From 21-14-0-10-47-8 sp966211795 (lineage in GTDB: Bacteria > Bdellovibrionota > Bdellovibrionia > Bdellovibrionales > Bdellovibrionaceae): DNA of 64,000 nt. The stretch spans positions 1 to 64,000 of the forward strand of contig CBIHNW010000002.1 of NCBI GenBank assembly GCA_966211795.1, written 5' to 3'. The position numbers and the translations under genes are program-made. The notes under the pieces are model-generated. The model saw nothing but the letters and a program-made list of their open reading frames with translations. It searched no databases and had not been told where the DNA came from. This document shows, one piece after another, positions 35,646-44,000 of this stretch (position 1 is the first letter of the stretch; each line of letters opens with the position of its first letter).

Positions 35646-35760
35646 AAGTTTACATTTACCTCATTCGATGTTTGGGTGCTTGGCGTCCAGCCAGTTACGA
35701 ATCTCATTTACAACATCTGTAAATTTAATTCCAGCCCTATTAACTTGAATAAGATAAGCT

Positions 35761-38700
35761 CTATTCGTATCCCCAATCAGGAGGCGTCTGCTTTAAGTGA
35801 CTAATAGTATCGACATCCTCGAAAGGCTGCTGACTATCAGCAGCCTGAGATTTTTTAATCGAGCCCGGCGCCCATTTCATAGTCAAGAATTCTGGCAATG
35901 TAGAACCATCTTTCCGAAAGATTGTCCGCTTATGACGATCACGGAATGGAGCATAAATGAAGCTGCCTCCAATATTCTGATTATTGCAAACAACTGCAAA
36001 ACAATGAAGATCTCTAATGCTCGATTCAGCAATATGATTATAAGTGGTCATATCCAAATTTTGAGCAGGAACAAAAACAGTTTGAATTTTTTCCTGCAAC
36101 TTGAGTCTCAACCGAAGAGATAAAAAATCCGAACAGGTAAGGACTGCAAAGTTGCAATATTTTTTGCTGCTAAAAATAAAAAGATTTTTTCCTGGTTGGT
36201 ATTTAAATACGCCCTTTCCTTGTAGAATCTTCTTCTCTTTTGCCGCCGGATAATGCTTGTCCTGTTCGAATGCTAGATAAGTTCTTCCGTAAGGATCAGT
36301 CTTTGGATTTAATGGAAACGAGATAATTGTCGAATTTCTACAATTGATCGAAAAGTCTGTTGCATACTCGACTCCTGCTATTAACAAGAGACCTTTTGCA
36401 CCGCACATATTGAGATATCGAAGAAGATATCTTCTGGGAAGAGTCAGCTCTGGAAATACAATAGCACCGGCACCACGCTTCTTTGCTTCATGAATTGCAG
36501 ATTCTATTCGCAAATCAAGTTTTTCATGAACGCCTTTCGAAAACTTCAATCCATTATTCTCGTCAAAATCCGTCTTTTCATTCATCCCAATCGGGCATAA
36601 GGTGAGCGAATGCTCTTCATATTTTATTGAAAATGATTTATCGATTTTATTAAGATCAATAAAGCAGGCTGCCTCAGATTTGAAAGAGTGAAGTTGATTT
36701 TTTCTCCCGGAATTATTTTTGATCTCATCTTGCGCTACACTATTGACGATTGAGACAACTTGACTCGGAGAATACTTGTCCTGTGCCATGTTTACTAATT
36801 GTTGCTGTATTCTATAGAAGGCAAGACCCGTTTTCCGAAGAGCAATTGGTATTTGCAAATAGCTAAAGTCTCGAGTGCTCTCGATAGGAATTAGCGAGCT
36901 TAAATAAGATCTTCTGAGATCATATAAAGAATTTGATTCCAACGTTGAAAGATAAAATATTACCGATCGGTACTGACCAACATTTCCACCACCAAACACC
37001 TTTGGAATATTCCGGATCTTTTGAATTGATTGCGTTCCTAAATTACTCGTCAAATGTTCCAATCTCTGGGCATATGTTTCACCCATCGAAGCTTGGTGGC
37101 TCTTGGCCTTACCAAGAAGACGTTTGATAACTTGTGCATGAACTGTACTTGTAATTGATGGTAGCTTTTGAATGAACAAATCAATTTCAGCATCGGACCA
37201 TTTTGGCACAATACTAAACGCTGAAAGATTAAAATAGGCGACCGCTGCCTCTAAGCTTTCTTTTTGCTTAATCTTTTTTCCAATCGATAAATATGACTCA
37301 ATGTCTGTCTGCCTTACCCTTGATGCAAACTTAAAGAATCCACCAATTGAAAAAGCATCGTATGAATTGTTTATCTGAATGCGAACAATTGGAATTCGAT
37401 CGGAAATATTAAATCCAAGAAAATTTTTAGAAAATACACCAGCCTTTTTATGCCCCTGCCTTCTTCTATCCATAACCTCGAGCCAATTTGTATTACCAAC
37501 AGACTTTCCAACCGCAGACTTGATAAGGAAAGAACTCCTAATGGCCTTCAATAAATCAGTATCGTCAGCATTAGGATTCACTTTCGACCAATAAATTGTA
37601 AATTGGTCAAAGTCGTCATAAAACTTAAATTTGGGATCAAAAGAAAGTTTTTGAAAAATTCTGAAATATCCAGAAAAAAATCTAAGCCATAACTCAAGTG
37701 ACTTATTGGATGCTTGAAACTCCTTATAAATTCTTAGAAGAGCATTTGTGCAAAAATCAAGGTGCCTTTCGTAGTTAGTTATCAAAAGGACTTCGATTAA
37801 CTTCATGACAGAAACTATATACTTTGCTTCTGATCCCTGAATTTTAAGAATAATTTTTTGAAAAATATCATTTAAGTTAGCGTCGTCTAAAGACTCTCCT
37901 TCGAGAATTTTATGCCTTAGACTGGCTAAATGAACAAAAAACTGTGTGCGCTCGTTCAAGGTCAATTCATTGTCTGCTGGAAGTAAAAATTCGTCTAACC
38001 GTGTCCAAATTTGGGGCTCCTCTAAACCTGAAGGAGTATTATTTGCTATGGAGAAGAAATTTGAAGTTAGAGTATCAATATTTGATCTATCGAAACTAAA
38101 GTGACGACCTTTTTCATCATCAGGACGATACAGTCTCAAACCAATCTCTGGCTCGAACATAGAATTGAGCAATTCTTCTGCAATATCCAAAAGAGAATAT
38201 GTAACTATTTTCTCAAAAATTCTGACGACTCGCTTATCCTTAAATTGCTCAGAGATATTGTACTCAAGAACAAATATTAGATCATCTACATAGTTCAAAA
38301 CAGATTTAAATTTGACACCAGAGGTTTTAAATAGACCTTTAACTTTTTCAATAACATCTGGTGCCGCATCAATTTCTGCAGTTAATCGTTTGACTACAGA
38401 TTGCACGTCAATGCTTTGAACCGTTTTTTGAAGCCGTTTATCCAACTCCCTACTTAAAATGTCATGTGCTTTTACTGCTACCAAATCCGAAAAAATACCG
38501 CTCAATGCCCAACCGATAGGGAGAGATTCAAACTTGAAGTCAGCCTGCAACCTATCAAAAAAAATGTTACTTTCCTTACTAATTTCTGAAAAATTTTTAC
38601 TCAAAAATAGTTTTACTGAATCGAGCTTCAAAGTATGAAAGAATTTTTCGATATCTGATTGAACAATTAGCACATTAGCATTTTTTAAATCTGATTCTTT

Positions 38701-39213
38701 AAGGATCTTATTGGCAGTTTCTACTGTGCTCTGTTTAAAATTTGGATAATCATCCTGAAATGGAATTTTTAGCGGACAATTTATTTTGATATCCTTCAGC
38801 TTAATAATCGAATTTTCTTTGAGATTACTAAAATCGGAATCAAGATTTGGTCGGTGCCCAAACCTATTTTTGACATCAATAAGGGCCTTCTCCCTGTATA
38901 GGCCACAGATCATTGGCCATAAGTGGACCAAGCTTTCTATTTGAAATGAGAGGGACGGATATTCGAAAAAAGTTTTTCCGTCATTTTTTCTAGTAATACG
39001 TGAAGAGCTATTAATACCAGTTGCTTCAAGGTAGGTTGTTAGCTGCTGCAGAGAGCTTGAGCTCACCAAACCGGCATACAGATGACTCAACGCAATATCT
39101 GTATTTAAATGCTTAAAGTATGGATCCTGTCGGTAAAATTGGCCAATCTTTGACTTGATCCAAAGTTTAATAAACGCGTCCAGCGGTGGCGAACTGGATT
39201 TCATATGCTTCAT
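35761..39213 (-). CDS. Reverse transcriptase-nitrilase fusion (DRT1/UG1-like defence protein)
   Basis: The product is 1150 residues. Residues 170-330 hold a reverse transcriptase core: motif A IVQSDIEKFF, motif B LPIGWALSGIFSDL and motif C VLNYVDDLIFVLE with intact YVDD (about 308-311). A long helical region follows. Residues 870-1110 form a nitrilase (carbon-nitrogen hydrolase) domain with its Glu in GAIVFPELTLP (about 922), Lys in FEQDKHYPAAKE (about 986) and Cys in AVLTCSDFL (about 1027), so both enzymes look active. This domain order is that of the UG1 reverse transcriptases, known as type 1 defence-associated RTs (DRT1), which protect against phages. The gene sits in the integrative element, divergent from an exonuclease gene 75 nt away. 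Confidence 0.9.
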   Translation of the reverse strand: MKHMKSSSPPLDAFIKLWIKSKIGQFYRQDPYFKHLNTDIALSHLYAGLVSSSSLQQLTTYLEATGINSSSRITRKNDGKTFFEYPSLSFQIESLVHLWPMICGLYREKALIDVKNRFGHRPNLDSDFSNLKENSIIKLKDIKINCPLKIPFQDDYPNFKQSTVETANKILKESDLKNANVLIVQSDIEKFFHTLKLDSVKLFLSKNFSEISKESNIFFDRLQADFKFESLPIGWALSGIFSDLVAVKAHDILSRELDKRLQKTVQSIDVQSVVKRLTAEIDAAPDVIEKVKGLFKTSGVKFKSVLNYVDDLIFVLEYNISEQFKDKRVVRIFEKIVTYSLLDIAEELLNSMFEPEIGLRLYRPDDEKGRHFSFDRSNIDTLTSNFFSIANNTPSGLEEPQIWTRLDEFLLPADNELTLNERTQFFVHLASLRHKILEGESLDDANLNDIFQKIILKIQGSEAKYIVSVMKLIEVLLITNYERHLDFCTNALLRIYKEFQASNKSLELWLRFFSGYFRIFQKLSFDPKFKFYDDFDQFTIYWSKVNPNADDTDLLKAIRSSFLIKSAVGKSVGNTNWLEVMDRRRQGHKKAGVFSKNFLGFNISDRIPIVRIQINNSYDAFSIGGFFKFASRVRQTDIESYLSIGKKIKQKESLEAAVAYFNLSAFSIVPKWSDAEIDLFIQKLPSITSTVHAQVIKRLLGKAKSHQASMGETYAQRLEHLTSNLGTQSIQKIRNIPKVFGGGNVGQYRSVIFYLSTLESNSLYDLRRSYLSSLIPIESTRDFSYLQIPIALRKTGLAFYRIQQQLVNMAQDKYSPSQVVSIVNSVAQDEIKNNSGRKNQLHSFKSEAACFIDLNKIDKSFSIKYEEHSLTLCPIGMNEKTDFDENNGLKFSKGVHEKLDLRIESAIHEAKKRGAGAIVFPELTLPRRYLLRYLNMCGAKGLLLIAGVEYATDFSINCRNSTIISFPLNPKTDPYGRTYLAFEQDKHYPAAKEKKILQGKGVFKYQPGKNLFIFSSKKYCNFAVLTCSDFLSLRLRLKLQEKIQTVFVPAQNLDMTTYNHIAESSIRDLHCFAVVCNNQNIGGSFIYAPFRDRHKRTIFRKDGSTLPEFLTMKWAPGSIKKSQAADSQQPFEDVDTISHLKQTPPDWGYE

Positions 39214-39288
39214 GCAAGAACCCTATGTTAGACTTTCTATAAATTAGCTTTTGAGTAATAGTAATATTATTTATTGAGGTAAGCATCC

Positions 39289-40146
39289 TTGAATATTTGG
39301 CGCACCATCTCTGATGATGGAAAAACGGTAACACTGAATAGGTTCGAAGGCCTGAGTGACCCCTTAGTTGAAGATCCAGATTGGATTGATTCAGATGAGC
39401 TTAAAGTAGCATGCGTTTTAGACGTAGAAACCACTGGACTTGATCGATTTAGAGATTCGGTTATAGAAATCGGACTCAGATTATTTTACTTCGATCCTTC
39501 AAATGGGAAAATCTTGGGTATCGGCAGGTACTTGAGCCAATTAAATGATCCAAAGAAACCGCTTGATCCAAAAATTGCCAAACTTACTGGATTGAAAGGT
39601 AAGGATTTAAAAGATCAAACTATTAATTGGGAAGAAGTTTCTTCCTTTCTAAATGAGGCACACCTTGTAATCGCACATAATGCTGCTTTCGATCGTTTTT
39701 TCATAGATAAAGTCGCTATCAATTCAGGAAGAGCAGTTTGGTCTTGCTCCATGAAACAAATTGGCTGGCTAGAGCATGGGTTTCCTACTACGAATCTGCA
39801 GCTTCTAGCAGCTTACCATGGCTTCTTTTCGTTTGGTCACCGTGCACTAATTGATGCAGATATGATTGTTCAACTCCTAAAAGTTAATCCTAAGTATTTG
39901 GTGGAACTTTACGAGAACGCCCATGAACCTCGCGTAAAAATTAAGCTTATCAATACCGAATATGAGGATCGGTTAGAGATTAGGCGAATGGGTTATATTT
40001 GGAATCCAATGCTTAAAACGTGGAGCAAATCAATGTTGAGGAAGGATCTCGAATCAGAAAAAAAAGAACTAGAAAGTCTGTTTCGCAAGTCTGCGCCGCA
40101 ATACGAACTTGAGGATATTCCTTTATCCGACAATTTTAGGTTCTGA
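39289..40146 (+). CDS. DnaQ-like 3'-5' exonuclease divergent from the RT gene
   Basis: The product is 285 residues from TTG 39289 (gaggt 11 nt upstream). The DEDDh fold is clear: CVLDVETTGLDRFRDSVIEI with Asp and Glu of ExoI, LVIAHNAAFDRFFIDKV with the ExoII Asp, and SFGHRALIDADMIVQLL with the His and Asp of ExoIII. The C-terminal 70 residues include RRMGYIWNPMLKTWSK, a short motif also seen after exonuclease domains of other epsilon-like proteins. It is the last gene of the element, sharing a 75-nt divergent intergenic region with the RT-nitrilase gene. It may process the RT product or its template; this pairing is inference. Confidence 0.88.
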   Translation: MNIWRTISDDGKTVTLNRFEGLSDPLVEDPDWIDSDELKVACVLDVETTGLDRFRDSVIEIGLRLFYFDPSNGKILGIGRYLSQLNDPKKPLDPKIAKLTGLKGKDLKDQTINWEEVSSFLNEAHLVIAHNAAFDRFFIDKVAINSGRAVWSCSMKQIGWLEHGFPTTNLQLLAAYHGFFSFGHRALIDADMIVQLLKVNPKYLVELYENAHEPRVKIKLINTEYEDRLEIRRMGYIWNPMLKTWSKSMLRKDLESEKKELESLFRKSAPQYELEDIPLSDNFRF

Positions 40147-40356
40147 ACCACATTTCGGTTTTGATTACATAGGCACTTAATTGAATTTTGTTGGTTTTTT
40201 GTTGGCGCAAGGCACCTTTTTCCACTAGTTCACACTCATGGACACGCATTAAAAAAGTGGGTAAAGCTTGGCTTTCCTATTGTTTTTACTGAATTTACTA
40301 GCGTTTTCTAGAACTTATTCATTGCTTTAAATACATCTTCTACGATTCAAAAATTC

Positions 40357-40375
40357 ATCCCCTTGGGAACGCCAA
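40357..40375 (+). repeat. attR core
   Basis: Exact copy of atccccttgggaacgccaa from the tRNA-Glu 3' end. The preceding bases (aaaattc) differ from the tRNA, as expected for element sequence. Confidence 0.9.
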
Positions 40376-40561
40376 ATTTACCCATTGGGTATTTTGATCT
40401 AAAACGCAAATAAGCAAAACAATTTAGGAATTTTGATAGCTCGCTGCCGATCTTATTTGATTTGGCACCACACGCGATCACATTCCATCGCAGGGGTTGG
40501 CTACAACTTGGCTTCGGTTTGGCTATCAAGTTTGTTTCTTCAGATCTCTCCACTCGGCTTT

Positions 40562-40578
40562 GTCTAGGGTCACTAGAC
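40562..40578. promoter_or_regulatory. Inverted repeat upstream of XRE gene
   Basis: gtctag (40562-40567) and ctagac (40573-40578) form a 6-bp dyad with a 5-nt centre, 25 nt before the XRE start. It is a plausible autoregulatory operator. Confidence 0.4.
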
Positions 40579-40602
40579 ATTTACCAATCCGAAGGAGGAT
40601 TT

Positions 40603-40941
40603 ATGAAACGAAGTCAGAAGAAAATTATTACTATTCGAAGTCGCATTATTCGATACATGCGATTGTCGAAACGGATCCCGCAAACAGCTGCTGCATTGGC
40701 GACTGGGTGTTCTTATCAAGCCATTGAACACTATGAAGCTGGTCGAATGGGTCTTTCCGAATTGCGTCTAGAAAAGTTATTGATGGCTTATGGGCTTACA
40801 CGAATTGAATTCGATGAATATGTGAATGGTAAGCCGATTCCTTTTAATAGCTTGAAAGATGAATGTACGCAGATGATTGAGCAGATTGAAAGTGAGGAGA
40901 AATTAAAAGCTGTATTAGGGATATTAAGTAACTTGATTTAA
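40603..40941 (+). CDS. XRE-family helix-turn-helix regulator
   Basis: The product is 112 residues from ATG 40603 with a strong gaaggagg 6 nt upstream; the frame is open further up but without support. RYMRLSKRIPQTAAALATGC and SYQAIEHYEAGRMGLSELRL followed by LEKLLMAYGLTRIEFDEY make an XRE DNA-binding domain. The C-terminal 40 residues are acidic and helical. It lies 118 nt before the Avs-like gene on the same strand and may control it, as regulators often do in defence loci. Confidence 0.85.
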   Translation: MKRSQKKIITIRSRIIRYMRLSKRIPQTAAALATGCSYQAIEHYEAGRMGLSELRLEKLLMAYGLTRIEFDEYVNGKPIPFNSLKDECTQMIEQIESEEKLKAVLGILSNLI

Positions 40942-41059
40942 GGCATCAAAACTTTATTCTTTACTAACATGCCCCACCCTAGTCTTGAGCCTCAACTCGT
41001 TGCGACTCAAGACTACACTTTCTTGAATATTTATTTATATTGTTACATGGGGGATTACA

Positions 41060-44000
41060 TTGATTCGAGCGAATCTAAAAACATACGGACTCTCTCCGGA
41101 AAAAGCGTTCGAGTCGCTATGTAACCAAATTTTTGAAGCTTGGGTTAAATCTGAATACGAGAAACAGCTCAGCTATTTTTCTACAGTTCGAGGAGATGGG
41201 GGCGATGGCGGAGTAGAATCATTTGCGGAACTGAGCGATGGATCATTCATTGGTCTCCAGGCAAAGTGGTTTGATTCACTTGGTGACCAGCAAATTAATC
41301 AGATTAAGAAATCAATCCAGTCTGCTTTACGTGTTAGGCCCCAAATGCGTCGATACGTCGTATGCCTACCGATCGATTTAACGAACGAAAAAGTCGTTAA
41401 AGGAAATAAGGTTACCGAAAATCATGAAGCGAATAGATGGAAAACTCTCAAAGAGGAAATTTCCAAGGAGTACCCAAATCTAACACTCGACCTTTGGACC
41501 AATCATGATCTAACTACTCTACTTCAACGAGAACAACTTCAAGGTGCGAATCGATTCTGGCTTGGAGTAGAAGCTTTTACGTTCGACTTACTTCGCGACC
41601 AATTCGGAAAAGCCCGATCATCTTGGCTTAGCCAGAGATATCTTCCCGATCTCCATGTCGCAGGTAGAATATCTCGCGATAGTTCTTTTTTAGTTCGGTC
41701 ACCAAAAATTAAAGCAATGATGTTAGGGCGCTGGGAAGGCATCCGCATTGTAGGCGAAAAAATCCAGCGTGAACTTGAAACATTTAAATCGGTGTTGAAA
41801 AAGGATTTGGAGTCTCCTGCTAAGGACCTATTTAAATTTGCCGTCAAAGTTCAAGATTATATCAATAGTAACATTGAGCGTATCGCGAATGACTTGGATA
41901 TTCGTCCAACTGAACTGAAAGACAATACTGATTACGACATATTGAAGGAGCAGTTGAGAGTTCTTGATACCGATGCCCAGTTCAATAGTTTAAGCGACGA
42001 CTTAAACAAACTCGTCGAGGAGTTTTACAACTTAAACCCCATAGGTTTTTTAAAGGATTCGGCGTTCCGTTGGAATAGCGTAGCACGAATCTTCGCTGGC
42101 AATCCTGGCACGGGCAAGACCCACGCACTGGCTAATATTACAGAGACACGCCTTACCTCCAGAGCGCCATCATTATTAATTCAAGCAAAGTCAGTTCCAG
42201 ATCCATCCTCGTGGAAAACAATTCTGCAACATTCACTTGGTTTAGGTGCAGATTGGAGTGAAGAGGAGATATTTTCTGCGATGAGTGCTCGCGCAAACAT
42301 ATTGGAAATAGAAAACCGATATATGAAACCAGACAATCAACGATTTTCTTGTTTTGTAGTTTGCATAGATGGACTCGATGAAGCGAATAACTGGGAAGCT
42401 TGGAAAAATCGAATTGGAGAGATCGATCACCTTGCTCGCTTGCATTTTCGACTAAGATTCATTGTTACATCTCGCCCCTACATGCTTCAGGCGACAAAGT
42501 TAATTGAGACCCATAGACCCAACGTAGTAATCCTCCCCCTCGAAGGCGATATCAATATACTCGCGGTCTTTGATGCCTACATGGAAAGGTTCAAAATCGA
42601 TGTTTCAAAGGTACCGTGGGTCCGCTGGAACATTCGGTCACCACTCGCTCTTCATATTTTTTGTGAACTCAATGAGGGCAAAACTTTTGTAGAAGGTGAC
42701 AAAGTTTCGACTACTCTCGGAGAACTCCTTCGGGATCGAGTTAAAGTGATTGAAAAAGAAGTGCTGCTGATCCTTGGAAAAGGAAGCATTGGCCCAGACA
42801 AATTTTGGGGAGGATTACTTGAAGTCGCCAGCGTTTTACTAAGCGGTCGAGATATCAAACACGATGATCTACACGCTGTTATTAAAGGCAAAATGTCTTT
42901 AGACGACGTCTCGGCAACGAAAGTGATTGAGTGTTTAGTCGAACGCGCAATTCTCGTTTCGTATAAGAAAGGATATGTAAGCGCACTTAAACCTGGCGAC
43001 ACATTCTATCAACCAGCATTTCAGGCAGTAATCGAGTCTTTAATCGCTATTGAGTTAGCAGAGCTAACAGTAACAGGTAAACCTATTCCGGATCATTTGG
43101 TGAGACAGGAAGGTATCTTAGAGATAACTGCAACTTTGCTGTATGCAGATCATGACATTCTACCAGCCATTGATGGGATATGGGGTAAACAACTATCAGA
43201 GTCGTCGATCAACCGATTGAGGTGTATCGCGCTTGGATCGAGCCATCCAGGAAAAACCGTAAAACAAAAAGACTGGGTAGTTGATCAGCTAACCAGATCT
43301 ATGCCGTCGAGCAGAGCCATCTTAGCCAATCTTTGTTTTCCTCTTTCACGTATACCCCAACACCCACTGGGTTCGTTACTCATACATGAAGTGCTCGGAT
43401 CGTTCAAACGGCCAGCCGATCGAGATATACTGTGGTCTGGATTAGACAGCATTCTCAAGAATCAGAATGCTGTCTGGGAAGGTTATGGACCGAATCCGAT
43501 TACAGAAGAAGTTTACTCCTTAGACGAACAGGATAAGTTTGATGGTCTTCCTCTGCTTCACGCCTGGAACCTTGCTTCTGTGGATAACAATATCGTATAT
43601 AGGTGCAGCAAAAATCTGACATACTGGGGCACCAAAGTCCCTTCGGAGTTTTTGAAGCTTTTTAATTATGTAATGCCAACCAATGATCCCCAAATTAACG
43701 AAAGTCTTCTCTGTTGCGCATACGGAATTTCTTCCATTTTAAAGCCCACCGAGGTTACGTTCGTTCGCGACATGAACGCGTGGCTATTAAAAAATGTTTT
43801 TACTCCCGAAGGACTCGCTGAATACAGAAGTTCTATTATTAGAGCAACAGGTCGGGCTATCGTTGAGCGAGCACTCGAACTAGGTCTCATTTCTGACAAG
43901 GAAGCTCAGGCAGCGAGGCCACCATTTTCTTTAAAGTTTGAAATGTTGCCTCTGAACAAAGATGCCGCTCTAGAAAAAGAATCTTACGGACCAATTTGGC

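Larger units (their letters stand above)
30666..40375. mobile_element. Integrative element at tRNA-Glu, about 9.7 kb
   Basis: A 19-nt repeat of the tRNA-Glu 3' end bounds the element (30666-30684 and 40357-40375). A tyrosine recombinase gene lies 31 nt inside the left end, reading toward the tRNA. Further genes are an AlpA-like protein, a DUF3987-like replication protein, two small regulators, an HNH nuclease, a GNAT protein, an RT-nitrilase defence protein and a DnaQ-like exonuclease. There are no capsid, tail or conjugation genes, so it resembles a small satellite-like island that carries defence cargo. The right half is visibly AT-richer than the surrounding chromosome. Confidence 0.88.
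40147..40602. other. Right end of the element and junction
   Basis: It contains no gene; attR is at 40357-40375. Beyond attR the sequence would be the original tRNA flank or the start of a second insertion. The last 45 nt hold the inverted repeat and ribosome-binding site of the XRE gene. Confidence 0.6.
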
